Assembly (NCBI GenBank): GCA_016787085.1
Contig: JAEUVJ010000008.1
Coordinates: 124,001 to 188,000 of the forward strand
Direction: 5' to 3'
DNA: 64,000 bases
DNA from: Chitinophagaceae bacterium
GTDB lineage: Bacteria; Bacteroidota; Bacteroidia; Chitinophagales; Chitinophagaceae
Shown here in pieces: positions 35,835 to 44,189 of the stretch. Made by a program: the position numbers and the translations under genes. The notes beneath the pieces were generated by a model that saw only the letters and a list, made by a program, of their open reading frames with translations, searched no databases and was not told the origin of the DNA. Positions within the stretch are counted from its first letter, which is position 1, and each line of letters begins with the position of its first letter.

Positions 35835-36716
35835 TTACCCCTGCAACGCTGCCGCACCACTAACGATCTCGGTCAGCTCCGTTGTGATCGCAGCTTGTCT
35901 TGCCCGGTTGTAAGATATCTTCAATGAACGAAGCATCTCATTGGCATTTTCGCTGGCCTTATCCATGGCGGTCATACGGGCGCCGTGTTCCGAAGCATTG
36001 GAATCCAGCACGGCCTTATATAATTGTGTATTGAGGATCTTGGGCATCAGCTCAGCAATGAGCTGTTCTTTGGAAGGATCATAGATAAAATCAGACTTTG
36101 TCGCTCCGGCCTTTTTGGCCACTTTAGGGATCGGTAAAAATCTTTCTACTTCAAATTTCTGCGTAGCTGCATTTTTGAACTGGCTGTACACGATCTCCGC
36201 CACATCAAACTGTTTTTCTTCAAATGCCTTCATCGCAGCCTGCGAGGCCTGTTGTACATTCTCAAATGTCAGGTGGTGGAAAAGGTCTTTATACGTATCG
36301 GTAGCCTTGTATTTATTCTTTAAAAAGTGTTCGTACCCTTTTTTACCTATGCCCCAGATCGTCACATTCCCTTTCTTCTGCTGGGCGGCATATTTTTCAG
36401 CAATAGTAGCCTTGGCCAGTTTGATCACATTGGCATTGAAAGCGCCGCAAAGTCCCCTGTCGCTGGTGATCACGATCATCAGCACTTTCTCCACGGGCCG
36501 CTCCACGGCCAGTTTCATCCCCGCTTCCCCCTCGCTGTTGCTGACAATATTGCTCAGCACCTCCTGCAGTTTGCGGGCGTAGGGACGCATCTGGATAATG
36601 GCATCCTGCGCACGGCGCAATTTGGCTGCACTCACCATCTTCATCGCCTTGGTGATCTGCTGCGTACTCTGTACTGACTTGATGCGGTTGCGGACTTCTT
36701 TTAACTGACCAGCCAT
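35835..36716 (-). CDS. atpG: F0F1 ATP synthase gamma subunit
   Basis: The 293-residue protein is the central rotor stalk of the F1 sector. The start MAGQLKEVRNRIKSVQSTQQ with ITKAMKMVSAAKLRRAQ, the middle ITSDRGLCGAFNANVIK, and the end ASENANEMLRSLKISYNRARQ with AAITTELTEIVSGAAAL are diagnostic. It acts at the cytoplasmic face of the inner membrane. No atpA or atpD is next to it: upstream lies a 254-bp repeat-rich gap and then an unrelated lipoprotein gene. It therefore seems to be transcribed alone, from a TAnnTTTG promoter at 36825-36832. Confidence 0.97.
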   Translation of the reverse strand: MAGQLKEVRNRIKSVQSTQQITKAMKMVSAAKLRRAQDAIIQMRPYARKLQEVLSNIVSNSEGEAGMKLAVERPVEKVLMIVITSDRGLCGAFNANVIKLAKATIAEKYAAQQKKGNVTIWGIGKKGYEHFLKNKYKATDTYKDLFHHLTFENVQQASQAAMKAFEEKQFDVAEIVYSQFKNAATQKFEVERFLPIPKVAKKAGATKSDFIYDPSKEQLIAELMPKILNTQLYKAVLDSNASEHGARMTAMDKASENANEMLRSLKISYNRARQAAITTELTEIVSGAAALQG

Positions 36717-36721
36717 TTTTG

Positions 36722-36812
36722 AAAGTTTTCAGTTTATCAGTTCAAAAGTTCACGAGTTATGTGGTCTCTCAAACCTCCTGTGGAACTTGTGAACTTCCGG
36801 AACTATTATACC
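36722..36812. repeat. GAACTT-word inverted repeat upstream of atpG
   Basis: The left arm has AGTTTATCAGTTCAAAAGTTC-type words and the right arm GTGGAACTTGTGAACTTCC-type words; they are imperfect reverse complements. It lies between the atpG promoter and start, so it would form the 5' leader of the atpG transcript. Confidence 0.6.
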
Positions 36813-36824
36813 CTGATTTGGGCG

Positions 36825-36832
36825 CAAAAGTA
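36825..36832 (-). promoter_or_regulatory. Candidate Bacteroidota -7 box of atpG
   Basis: The plus strand reads CAAAAGTA, giving TACTTTTG on the minus strand, a strict match to the Bacteroidota -7 consensus TAnnTTTG. It is followed by CGCCC, as often seen after such boxes. The atpG ATG lies 109 bp downstream. No good -33 TTG was found at the usual distance. Confidence 0.55.
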
Positions 36833-36893
36833 AGGGGTTAAGGCTACAATTCCACATAGTTGTGGAAAGACCCTGACCGGTGTTGAAAATTCA

Positions 36894-36956
36894 GGCCATA
36901 GAGATACACAAAGAGAACCTCTGTGGTCCTCCAAAACTCTGTGTTTCTCTGTGGCC
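36894..36956. repeat. CACAAAGA-word hairpin repeat
   Basis: GGCCATAGAGATACACAAAG (36894-36913) and CTCTGTGTTTCTCTGTGGCC (36937-36956) pair at 16 of 20 positions. It is the clearest hairpin example of the CACAAAGA family in this window. Confidence 0.8.
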
Positions 36957-36970
36957 AAAGCTCAAAAATA

Positions 36971-37681
36971 TCAGGGGTTGGGGGTATTATCTTTTAACTC
37001 AAACTCCCTTTTCAACCCGTAAGAAACCGACAGCCTGCCCCCCTCTCTTGTCCCGTTTTTAACCCACTTTTCGTCCTCCCGGGAAAGCTGCAGGTGCACC
37101 GGGCCGCTGGTCAGCCGGGAAAGAGCCTCTTTTGAAATGTGTATCCGGCCATTCTCTACTGTATCTACCCTTGCAATGCCTTCGCTGTAAAAAGCAGTAT
37201 CCGTCATCAGTATCCTCACATAATCTTTCGGCGCCAGCCCTTGCACTTCTAATACCATGTCGCCGCGGGTAATGACCGCAGGCAACTGCGTGACCAACTG
37301 TATCGGCTGAAAATGGAACTCCTCCTTGTATTGTTTTTTATTCGGGTCGGTAAAAACAATGGAATGTTTACCCGCAAACTCTTTTACCGGCCGGGTAACC
37401 TCGTAATAGGCGCCGTTCATTTTAGAGCTGTCCACGCTGATCGCCACCCCGTCCAGTTCCACTTTACTTGGGTCATCTAAAACGAGTGTAGTACCATTCG
37501 GGCCGGCAAAACGGTATTGCAGTTTCACCGTTACCTCCCCGCTCTCCTCATCACCCCATACAGTATAATCAAAATAGATAGACTCAGGGTTCACATCCTT
37601 CAGGTTGCCGATCTCGTTGCTTGTACAGCCCGCCAGGATCAGGACTGTGCTTATCAATACTAAAAAACGGGGCTTGTTCAT
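36971..37681 (-). CDS. Hypothetical lipoprotein
   Basis: With the ATG at 37681 the protein has 236 residues: MNKPRFLVLISTVLILAGC with Cys19 lipidated. The mature part is beta-rich, with two or three Ig-like stretches (for example VKLQYRFAGPNGTTLVLDDP and KHSIVFTDPNKKQYKEEFHF). I do not recognise a family. The last residues NTPNP and the stop codon come from a CCCCCAACCCCTGA repeat, like the end of the gene at 17918. It stands alone between two repeat-rich gaps upstream of atpG. Envelope location is supported; function is not. Confidence 0.75.
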   Translation of the reverse strand: MNKPRFLVLISTVLILAGCTSNEIGNLKDVNPESIYFDYTVWGDEESGEVTVKLQYRFAGPNGTTLVLDDPSKVELDGVAISVDSSKMNGAYYEVTRPVKEFAGKHSIVFTDPNKKQYKEEFHFQPIQLVTQLPAVITRGDMVLEVQGLAPKDYVRILMTDTAFYSEGIARVDTVENGRIHISKEALSRLTSGPVHLQLSREDEKWVKNGTREGGRLSVSYGLKREFELKDNTPNP

Positions 37682-37837
37682 CTTTTTTCTTTTTATACCT
37701 GCGACAGGGCAATAGTAAGTTAAAAAATTGCGAATCACTCCCAAAAAGTTTCATCATCCCCTGTTTCTCCGTGTTCCAAACTCCTCCCCCCACATGGGCA
37801 ACATCTATGCACATAGTTATAAATGGCTTTTGAACCA

Positions 37838-37917
37838 CTAAGGCCCCAAGACACCAGGACACTAAGATTATTTACCCCTGTGCCTCCGTGCCTTTGTGTC
37901 TCCGTGTTCCAAAACCT
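37838..37917. repeat. CACTAAG/TGTGTCTCCGTG-word inverted repeat
   Basis: The left arm holds words like AAGACACCAGGACACTAAG and the right arm words like TGCCTTTGTGTCTCCGTG; the arms are imperfect reverse complements. It belongs to the CACAAAGA family and has a partial extra copy at about 37762-37783. Confidence 0.65.
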
Positions 37918-37989
37918 CTCCCCATTCCTCATTGCTTTGTCACCCTGCTTGTCCCGATGAACATCGTGAAAGCAAAGCGAAGGGCACTA

Positions 37990-38085
37990 CTCACCAAATG
38001 ACCTAATCGCCTTATATGACCCATTTGACCAACCTGACTACTCCCCACTCACCACTCCCCATTCACCACTCCCTCCCTCCCCTCT
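37990..38085. repeat. ATGACC-word and CACCACTCC-word arrays
   Basis: Two arrays of different words stand next to each other: AAATGACC/ATATGACCC/TTTGACC at 37990-38035, then CACTCACCACTCCCCATTCA-type words at 38041-38085. The second type also occurs inside the large GH2 gene. Nothing else is seen between 37682 and 38099. Confidence 0.6.
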
Positions 38086-38099
38086 CCGCCAAATTCAGT

Positions 38100-38107
38100 T
38101 ATCTTTG
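38100..38107 (+). promoter_or_regulatory. Candidate Bacteroidota -7 box of secA
   Basis: TATCTTTG is a strict match to TAnnTTTG. Transcription from here would give secA a leader of about 180 nt that contains further word repeats. No clear -33 element was seen. Confidence 0.5.
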
Positions 38108-38169
38108 CCCTCCCTGAAAAAGAAACCGGGGCATTTGCTGTCAAATTGGCTTACAGGTTTTTGTAGCAC

Positions 38170-38290
38170 CCTTTTTGACACGCCAAATGACCATTCACTA
38201 TTGACCAATATGACCACCTTGACCTATATGACCCATTTGACCAACTTTAAACTCATAACTCCTAACTCCTAACTCTCAACTACTAACTAT
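38170..38290. repeat. TGACC-word and CTAACTC-word arrays in the secA leader
   Basis: ATGACC/TTGACC words fill about 38180-38243, followed by ACTCATAACTCCTAACTCC-type words at 38248-38290, ending a few bases before the secA ATG. The second type also ends the CoA-transferase gene at 25050. Confidence 0.65.
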
Positions 38291-38295
38291 ATCCC

Positions 38296-41200
38296 ATGCT
38301 CGGTTTTATTTCAAAAATATTCGGCGGCAACAAATCGGAAAAGGATGTCAAAAAGATCCTGCCCTTAGTAGAAAAGGTGAATCAGCACTTTGCTGCCTAT
38401 GCCTCCTTATCTAATGACCAGCTCCGCAACAAAACGCAGGAGTTCCGCCAGCGCATCAAAGAACATTTAGCAGAAACAGATGCAGAGATCACTGCAAAGA
38501 ATAAAGCGGCGGAAGAATTACCCTTCAGCGATCTCACCGGTAAGGATACTATCTACCAGGAAGTGGATAAACTGAAAAAGGGCCGCGACAAAAAGATCGA
38601 AGAAGCGCTGGAAGAAATATTGCCCGAAGCCTTTGCCGTAGTAAAAGAAACAGCCCGCCGCTTTAAGGAAAACACCGAGATCGTCGCTACCGCTACCGAA
38701 CTGGATCGTGATCTCAGCGTGAAAAAAGAATACATCACTATTGACGGCGACAAGTCAACTTTTAAAAACACATGGACCGCTGCCGGCGGACAGGTCACCT
38801 GGAACATGGTACACTATGATGTACAGCTTATCGGTGGCGCCGTTCTTCATTCCGGTAAAATATCCGAGATGGCGACCGGTGAAGGTAAAACCCTTGTTTC
38901 TACTTTACCTGCCTACCTCAATGCCTTACCCGGTGAAGGCGTGCATATCGTAACGGTGAATGATTACCTGGCCCGCCGTGACCAGGAATGGAACGGCACC
39001 ATCTTCGAATGGCTCGGTCTGAAAGTGGATTGCATTGACAAACACCAGCCCAATACCGAAGAAAGAAGAAAAGCCTATCTCGCCGATATCACCTACGGTA
39101 CCAACAACGAATTCGGTTTCGACTATCTCCGTGACAACATGGTGCATACCCCTGAAGAGATGGTACAGCGCAAACACCACTTTGCCATGGTGGATGAGGT
39201 GGACTCTGTATTGATTGATGATGCGAGAACACCCTTGATCATTTCCGGCCCGGTGCCGAAAGGTGAAGATCAGCAGTTCCATGTACACAAACCCAGGGTA
39301 CAGCAACTGGTGCAGGAGCAGGAACGTATCGTTCGTGCTGCGCTCAATGAAGCAAAGAAATTATTTGAAAAAGGTGAGGACGATCCAAAGACAGGTGGCC
39401 TTCATTTGTTCAGGGCCTTCCGCGGTTTACCAAAATACGGCCCGCTGATCAAATTCCTGAGTGAACCGGGTAACCGGGTGAAGATGCAGAAAGCGGAGAA
39501 CCATTACCTGCAGGACCAGCAGCGCAACATGCATATCGTGGACAGCGAACTGCTTTTCCATATTGACGAAAAACAAAACTCTGTTGATCTGACCGACAAA
39601 GGTCTCAACATGATCACCCGCTCGGGAGAAGATCCTGAGTTCTTTGTATTGCCTGATATTGGGGTAAAGCTCGCCGAAGTGGAAAAAAGCGACACCACAC
39701 AGGAAGAAAAACTGCACCAGAAAGAAGTCATCCTGAATGATTATGCGCAGAAAGCCGATCGCATCCATACCGTGCAGCAGTTACTGAAAGCCTACTCCCT
39801 TTTTGAAAAAGATGTGGAGTATGTGATCATGGACGGCGCTATCAAGATCGTGGATGAGCAGACAGGCCGTATCATGGAAGGCCGCCGCTACAGCGATGGC
39901 CTGCACCAGGCGCTGGAAGCAAAAGAGAATGTAAAGATCGAAGCGGCTACACAGACCTACGCTACGATCACTTTGCAGAATTACTTCCGTATGTACCACA
40001 AGCTGGCCGGTATGACCGGTACGGCCGAAACGGAAGCCGCTGAGTTGTGGAGCATCTATAAACTGGATGTGGTCACCATCCCGACCAATATCCCGATGGT
40101 GCGCAAGGACAAGCAGGACCTCGTGTACAAAACAAAAAGAGAGAAATACAAATATGTCATTGACGAGATCGAAGCGCTGCGCAATGCAGGCCGTCCCGTA
40201 CTCGTCGGTACTACCTCTGTAGAAATAAGTGAACTGCTCAGCCGTATGCTGCAGCAGAAAAAGATACCGCACAATGTACTGAACGCAAAACAGCACTCCC
40301 GTGAAGCGCAGGTGGTAGCCGAAGCCGGTCTCGCGGGTGCAGTCACCATTGCGACCAACATGGCCGGCCGTGGTACGGATATCAAACTCGGGCCCGGTGT
40401 AAAAGAAGCCGGTGGTCTCGCTATCATCGGTACGGAAAGGCATGAAAGCCGCCGTGTGGACCGCCAGCTCCGTGGCCGTGCAGGCCGCCAGGGCGATCCC
40501 GGTACGTCGCAGTTTTATGTATCACTCGAAGACGACCTGATGCGTATGTTCGGCAGCGAACGTATTGCCGGGCTGATGGATAAGCTCGGATACAAAGAAG
40601 GCGATGTGATCCAGCACAGCATGATCAGCAATAGCATCCAGCGGGCGCAGAAGAAAGTGGAGGAGAACAACTTTGGTATCCGTAAAAGATTGCTGGAGTA
40701 TGACGACGTGATGAACAAACAGCGGAATGTCGTGTATGGCAAACGCCAGCATGCCCTCTTTGGCGAACGTCTCGCCCTCGATATTGATAATTCCTTCTCT
40801 GTAGTGGCCGAAGGCCTGGTGACCGGGTTCCGCGAGCAGGAAGATTATGAAGGGTTCAAACTCGCCTGTATCGTCAACTTTGGTTTGGATACAAAGATCG
40901 AAGAAGAAGAATTCAAAAAAGGGGATCAGAATTCGCTGATTGATAAACTCTACGCAGAAGCTACGGAGAACTATACCCGTCATAAGGAAGAATTGAAGAA
41001 ACAGGTGGTGCCGGTATTCAAAAATATCCGCCTCACGCAAGGCAGCCATATCGAGAACGTGGTAGTGCCCTTCAGCGATGGCCGCAAGGGGCTGAACGTG
41101 GTAGCGCCATTGGACAAATCGCTTAGCTCACATGGCGAGGAAGTAGCCGCTGCACTGGAAAAGACCATTACTCTTGTAGTGATAGATGAAGCATGGAAAG

Positions 41201-41625
41201 AACATCTCCGCGCCATGGACGACCTGAAGCAATCGGTACAGACTGCTTACCTCGAGCAGAAAGACCCGCTGGTAATATATAAGGTGGAAGCCTTCCAGCA
41301 GTTCAAGAATATGGATGCGGAGGTGAACAAGGACATCGTTTCCTTCCTCTGTCATTCATCTATTCCCATACAGCAGGAAGCGCCGCTGAAAGAGGCCCGC
41401 AAGGAAAAGACCGACTACAGCAAGATGAAGGCGAATAAAGAAGAAGTGGATGCCGCCGGCCAGGACTATGGCGCCAATGAAAGAGATAAATACGAACCCG
41501 GTGGCGGTGGAGATGTGGCCGTAAAACAGGAGCCTATTAAAGTAGCGCCGAAGATCGGAAGGAATGATCCGTGTCCGTGTGGATCTGGGAAGAAGTATAA
41601 ACATTGTCACGGGAAGGATGCCTAA
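38296..41625 (+). CDS. secA: Preprotein translocase ATPase SecA
   Basis: The 1109-residue motor drives unfolded proteins through SecYEG at the inner membrane. It has Walker A with Lys198 in [22 protein letters not shown], the Walker B region [30 protein letters not shown], and [17 protein letters not shown] with [21 protein letters not shown]. The C-terminal zinc/SecB-binding motif has Cys1093, Cys1095, Cys1104 and His1105. Length is normal for Bacteroidota SecA. It has its own upstream region rich in word repeats. Oddly, its last 66 codons recur downstream at 42485-42685 with only synonymous differences, across a toxin-antitoxin pair. Confidence 0.98.
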   Translation: MLGFISKIFGGNKSEKDVKKILPLVEKVNQHFAAYASLSNDQLRNKTQEFRQRIKEHLAETDAEITAKNKAAEELPFSDLTGKDTIYQEVDKLKKGRDKKIEEALEEILPEAFAVVKETARRFKENTEIVATATELDRDLSVKKEYITIDGDKSTFKNTWTAAGGQVTWNMVHYDVQLIGGAVLHSGKISEMATGEGKTLVSTLPAYLNALPGEGVHIVTVNDYLARRDQEWNGTIFEWLGLKVDCIDKHQPNTEERRKAYLADITYGTNNEFGFDYLRDNMVHTPEEMVQRKHHFAMVDEVDSVLIDDARTPLIISGPVPKGEDQQFHVHKPRVQQLVQEQERIVRAALNEAKKLFEKGEDDPKTGGLHLFRAFRGLPKYGPLIKFLSEPGNRVKMQKAENHYLQDQQRNMHIVDSELLFHIDEKQNSVDLTDKGLNMITRSGEDPEFFVLPDIGVKLAEVEKSDTTQEEKLHQKEVILNDYAQKADRIHTVQQLLKAYSLFEKDVEYVIMDGAIKIVDEQTGRIMEGRRYSDGLHQALEAKENVKIEAATQTYATITLQNYFRMYHKLAGMTGTAETEAAELWSIYKLDVVTIPTNIPMVRKDKQDLVYKTKREKYKYVIDEIEALRNAGRPVLVGTTSVEISELLSRMLQQKKIPHNVLNAKQHSREAQVVAEAGLAGAVTIATNMAGRGTDIKLGPGVKEAGGLAIIGTERHESRRVDRQLRGRAGRQGDPGTSQFYVSLEDDLMRMFGSERIAGLMDKLGYKEGDVIQHSMISNSIQRAQKKVEENNFGIRKRLLEYDDVMNKQRNVVYGKRQHALFGERLALDIDNSFSVVAEGLVTGFREQEDYEGFKLACIVNFGLDTKIEEEEFKKGDQNSLIDKLYAEATENYTRHKEELKKQVVPVFKNIRLTQGSHIENVVVPFSDGRKGLNVVAPLDKSLSSHGEEVAAALEKTITLVVIDEAWKEHLRAMDDLKQSVQTAYLEQKDPLVIYKVEAFQQFKNMDAEVNKDIVSFLCHSSIPIQQEAPLKEARKEKTDYSKMKANKEEVDAAGQDYGANERDKYEPGGGGDVAVKQEPIKVAPKIGRNDPCPCGSGKKYKHCHGKDA

Positions 41626-41633
41626 AAAAGCCT

Positions 41634-41680
41634 AATGCTCAAAGCTTAACGCAGGGCACTTGTTTCTAGCATTGAGCATT
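41634..41680 (+). terminator. Possible secA terminator
   Basis: AATGCTCAA (41634-41642) and TTGAGCATT (41672-41680) form a 9-bp stem with a long loop of 29 nt, followed by a short TT run. The region also reads like the word-type repeats seen elsewhere, so a terminator function is uncertain. Confidence 0.4.
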
Positions 41681-41756
41681 TTGCCTTCCGCTTACTTTAC
41701 TTTAGTAGCGTCACTCATTGATTTGTATCCTTATTAATGTATTTTGTGTGAGTATT

Positions 41757-42143
41757 ATGAAACACTTTCAGTTCAAAGGAAAATTTTCGGATAGTAAAGG
41801 TGTTTGGGATTTCCAGATCCCTCTTATTTCATTTATTGATGATAACACCCACATCATCTACTGCCCGGTGCTTGACCTGAGTGGCTATGGCAATGACGAA
41901 ACAGAAGCCAGGAAAAGTTTTGACACGGTTCTTGAAGAATTTCTCAAATACACCATTGCCAAAAACACGCTTTGGAAAGATTTAAAAAACCTGGGTTGGA
42001 CGATCAGGAAAAGTAAAAAGAGCCCTGAAGCTACGCCTCCGTCATTATCCGGTTTACTGGAAACAAACCAGGAGTTCAGCCGCATTTTTAACAACTACCC
42101 TTTTAAAAAATACAATACCGCTCTAACTCTTCCGGCTGCATAA
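41757..42143 (+). CDS. HicB-like antitoxin
   Basis: The 128-residue protein (ATG at 41757 preferred over one 13 codons upstream) has a HicB-type RNase-H-like core: FQIPLISFIDDNTHIIYCPV with LDLSGYGNDETEARKSFD, the segment that in HicB covers the toxin. The C-terminal half is less typical and may carry the DNA-binding or toxin-binding tail. The order antitoxin first, toxin second is the reverse of classic hicAB but common in type II systems generally. Its stop overlaps the toxin ATG (TAATG). It is part of an insertion next to secA. Confidence 0.75.
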   Translation: MKHFQFKGKFSDSKGVWDFQIPLISFIDDNTHIIYCPVLDLSGYGNDETEARKSFDTVLEEFLKYTIAKNTLWKDLKNLGWTIRKSKKSPEATPPSLSGLLETNQEFSRIFNNYPFKKYNTALTLPAA

Positions 42144-42376
42144 TGGGAAAACTGAAAAATATTCCCCTTCGTGTTTTTCGTGAATACCTTATTTATTGCG
42201 GGCTTAACCATATCCGGACAAAAGGCGGGCATGAGATCTGGAGCGCCAAAGGTCTGACACGGCCTGTTGTTTTACAAAGCCATATTGACCCGGTACCAGA
42301 GTTTATTATAAAGAACAATCTTCGCACCATTGGCAAACAGGAAGAGCATTTGCTTGAGTTTTTAAAAAGACATTAA
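42143..42376 (+). CDS. HicA-like mRNA interferase toxin
   Basis: The 77-residue basic protein matches the HicA/YcfA pattern: an N-terminal LRVFREYLIYCGLNHIRTKG, the catalytic His in GGHEIWSAKG, and a late LRTIGKQEEHLLEFLKR. HicA toxins have a double-stranded-RNA-binding-like fold and cut mRNA; the cognate HicB blocks the active site. Here it is translationally coupled to the upstream antitoxin by TAATG. Length is normal for the family. The pair lies between secA and a duplicated secA tail, which suggests recent gain. Confidence 0.8.
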   Translation: MGKLKNIPLRVFREYLIYCGLNHIRTKGGHEIWSAKGLTRPVVLQSHIDPVPEFIIKNNLRTIGKQEEHLLEFLKRH

Positions 42377-42391
42377 ATTCCTTTTCCGGTT

Positions 42392-42685
42392 AATCATTCA
42401 TACCTATCCAGCAGGAAGCGCCGCTGAAGGAGGCTCGTAAAGCCTGTCCCGGCAAAGGCGGGAGAAAAGACCGACTACAGCAAGATGAAGGCGAATAAAG
42501 AAGAAGTGGATGCAGCAGGCCAGGACTATGGCGCCAATGAAAGAGATAAATATGAACCCGGTGGTGGTGGGGATGTGGCGGTGAAGCAGGAGCCTATTAA
42601 AGTAGCGCCGAAGATCGGGAGGAATGATCCTTGTCCGTGTGGTAGTGGGAAGAAGTACAAGCACTGTCACGGGAAAGATGCCTAA
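42392..42685 (+). pseudogene. Duplicated secA 3' end
   Basis: This stretch repeats the secA 3' end (from about 41353 to its stop). From the ATG at 42485 to the stop both copies have equal length and encode the identical 66 residues, but about 17 of 205 bases differ, all silent, including a Ser TCT to AGT change. Upstream of that, a 22-nt insertion (about 42441-42462, containing TCCCG..CGGGA inverted words) breaks the frame. It may be a dead fragment left by recombination with a foreign secA, or a free 66-residue SEC-C zinc peptide. There is no good sign of its own promoter. Confidence 0.85.
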
Positions 42686-42689
42686 GCTG

Positions 42690-42775
42690 CAAGTCTAGCC
42701 ATAATCGAAATGAGTCCCGACCATAGTCAAGATCATGGGAAGAATCCTTGATCATAAGCCATGACGAATAATCTT
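42690..42775. repeat. CATGATC/GATCATGG-word repeat
   Basis: The stretch contains ATAGTCAAGATCATGG and TTGATCATAAGCCATGAC, imperfect inverted words similar in style to the other intergenic arrays. No gene is seen in it. Confidence 0.45.
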
Positions 42776-42777
42776 AT

Positions 42778-42804
42778 AAAGGCTTTCACTAAATGAAAGC
42801 CTTT
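42778..42804 (-). terminator. Bidirectional-type terminator hairpin
   Basis: AAAGGCTTTCA (42778-42788) and TGAAAGCCTTT (42794-42804) form a perfect 11-bp stem with loop CTAAA. It directly follows the stop of the minus-strand gene at 42807 and could also stop read-through from the secA side. Confidence 0.8.
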
Positions 42805-42806
42805 AA

Positions 42807-43340
42807 TTATTTAGGAAATCGTGCCTTTGAGTTTTTTTCTAATAAAGTTCTGCATTGTTGAAGCATTTGTAAAACACCGTTAGCAGCTTCTAAAAACTTA
42901 CCCTCTTTAATTAAATATGTTGTTCTTGCCTTCCACTCGTTTTTATCTGACATTGCAAGATCCCAACTCGTCGCCATGTGATCAAAATAGTTTTTGCAAT
43001 GAGTTCTTATTTGATAGGGAGGAAAAGAAACTGGCTTTACACTTCTCGATATTGCAATAATCCTTAACAAAATTTCATCTGGAATTGTCTTCATTCCATC
43101 CCAGCTTTTAACAGGGACCCTTCTACCAACATTTACAGTATCAGTTTCAGTTTGTCTTATAATCGAAATCCCGGTTTGAACTTCTTCGATTAACGCATCA
43201 ATGATGGCAATTCCTAAAATACTTTGATCTCTCCGCTTTTTCCATTCGTCAAGCAATCGAAAAACTATCCAAGTTAGACATGCGATTCCAATTGGAATTA
43301 TAATTTTCTGAATCAAAACGTCTGATATGAAACTATTCAT
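42807..43340 (-). CDS. Hypothetical single-span membrane protein
   Basis: With the ATG at 43340 this is a 177-residue protein with one N-terminal membrane segment (about residues 9-26, LIQKIIIPIGIACLTWIVF) followed by basic RLLDEWKKRRDQ, so most of it should face the cytoplasm. The soluble part is helical and not recognised. Codon use and base composition are more AT-rich than in the core genes around secA, in line with an accessory region. A start three codons earlier is equally possible. It ends in a strong hairpin. Confidence 0.65.
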   Translation of the reverse strand: MNSFISDVLIQKIIIPIGIACLTWIVFRLLDEWKKRRDQSILGIAIIDALIEEVQTGISIIRQTETDTVNVGRRVPVKSWDGMKTIPDEILLRIIAISRSVKPVSFPPYQIRTHCKNYFDHMATSWDLAMSDKNEWKARTTYLIKEGKFLEAANGVLQMLQQCRTLLEKNSKARFPK

Positions 43341-43400
43341 GCAGAACATATAGCGAATGTAAGACTAATAGTAAATCCGCTAAACAACTAAGTCGGTATT

Positions 43401-43540
43401 TTCTTCCCCTCCGTGTCTTCCACCGACTTCGACCTCATAGCCGTGTCTTACAGCATGGCCAAGCAGGCAGCGTGGACACGGTACCAATATGAACGAAAGA
43501 ATCTTGAAGTGACCGTGTCTTTCTACTCACCTTATTTTAT
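43401..43540. repeat. CCGTGTC repeat, copy A
   Basis: This copy contains CTTCCCCTCCGTGTC, then CCGTGTCTTACAGCATGGCC and GTGGACACGG, so CCGTGTC and GACACGG can pair. It aligns with copies at 46311-46463 and 48565-48670. The right half is more diverged. Confidence 0.65.
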
Positions 43541-43631
43541 CACAGTGGAGACTCTGCCATCAAACCACACTTCTCTTCAGTTTCCTTTTTCATCTTTTGG
43601 TCAGGCTCTTGCAAAAATCAAAGGTGTTTAG
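43413..43631 (+). CDS. Doubtful small protein within a repeat
   Basis: A 72-codon frame starts at GTG inside repeat copy A. The first 25 residues (LIAVSYSMAKQAAWTRYQ) are matched in the same frame by the other repeat copies, where the frame soon stops (LIAVSHSIAKRVAWTRRQ in the 46.3-kb copy). The rest (VSFYSPYFITVETLPSNHTS) has a protein-like composition. It is either the intact ancestor of the repeat's reading frame or a chance frame. No family was recognised. Confidence 0.3.
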   Translation: MSSTDFDLIAVSYSMAKQAAWTRYQYERKNLEVTVSFYSPYFITVETLPSNHTSLQFPFSSFGQALAKIKGV

Positions 43632-43660
43632 TATTTTGTCTTTCAATTAAACCTCATTCT

Positions 43661-44179
43661 ATGTCGAACCTCACCAAAGAATCTACCATCATGTCGTCTA
43701 ATGACGGCTCAATCACTCTCACAACACATCGTCTTTTGCAAAGAACAAAAGACATCAACAAGGAAATAATGCTATCGGAATTCATTTCCTATGAACAGAA
43801 AAGTAAACGAAGTCGCTATTATAAAACTCTCACAATAGTCTTTTTAATTGTGACGATAATTGTTGGGATTATTTACAATAATAAAGTTCGAGAGTCGGAA
43901 ACATTGCGCGGAAGATTTAATATGGCTTTCACTAAAACATTCGGCGAATACACATCCGTTAATGATCAACTACAACTGTATGGAGGGTTAACGGCTCTTG
44001 CTGGATTTTTGCTCGTAATCTCTCTTCTTTTATTCCTTATATCAAAGCGAAAGTATCTTAGTATTGCAGGCAAGTTCAGTACAATAGAATTCTCAATTAG
44101 TCAACTTAGTAATGAATCTTTCAGTAAGTTCACGAACGCTTTGCTAACCGAAAGTGATAATCGAAAAAGAGGGCAATAA
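43661..44179 (+). CDS. Hypothetical two-span membrane protein
   Basis: The 172-residue protein begins with a short PH-like element (SITLTTHRLLQRTKDINKEI, then MLSEFISYEQK), as in bacterial PH-domain membrane proteins. Two membrane segments follow: about residues 56-71 (TLTIVFLIVTIIVGII) and about 108-128 (LTALAGFLLVISLLLFLI). The tail after Lys129 is probably cytoplasmic. There is no family name that I can support. An internal ATG ten codons later is an alternative start. It is AT-rich and lies between copies of the CCGTGTC repeat, so it is probably a mobile or recently gained gene. Confidence 0.65.
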   Translation: MSNLTKESTIMSSNDGSITLTTHRLLQRTKDINKEIMLSEFISYEQKSKRSRYYKTLTIVFLIVTIIVGIIYNNKVRESETLRGRFNMAFTKTFGEYTSVNDQLQLYGGLTALAGFLLVISLLLFLISKRKYLSIAGKFSTIEFSISQLSNESFSKFTNALLTESDNRKRGQ

Positions 44180-44189
44180 TTAGAGATTG

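Noticed and set aside
37000..38295. Possible CRISPR-like array because of many short repeated words
   Set aside because: The words are degenerate, of changing length, in inverted arms and without equal spacers; there are no cas genes.
39781..40443. Open frame of 220 codons on the minus strand opposite secA
   Set aside because: It is fully inside the secA coding region, whose protein is unmistakable; the frame is a by-product of secA codon use.
42485..42685. Independent small-gene annotation for the SEC-C stretch
   Set aside because: It is a duplicated secA tail without its own visible promoter, so pseudogene is the safer label; the coding option is kept as a finding.
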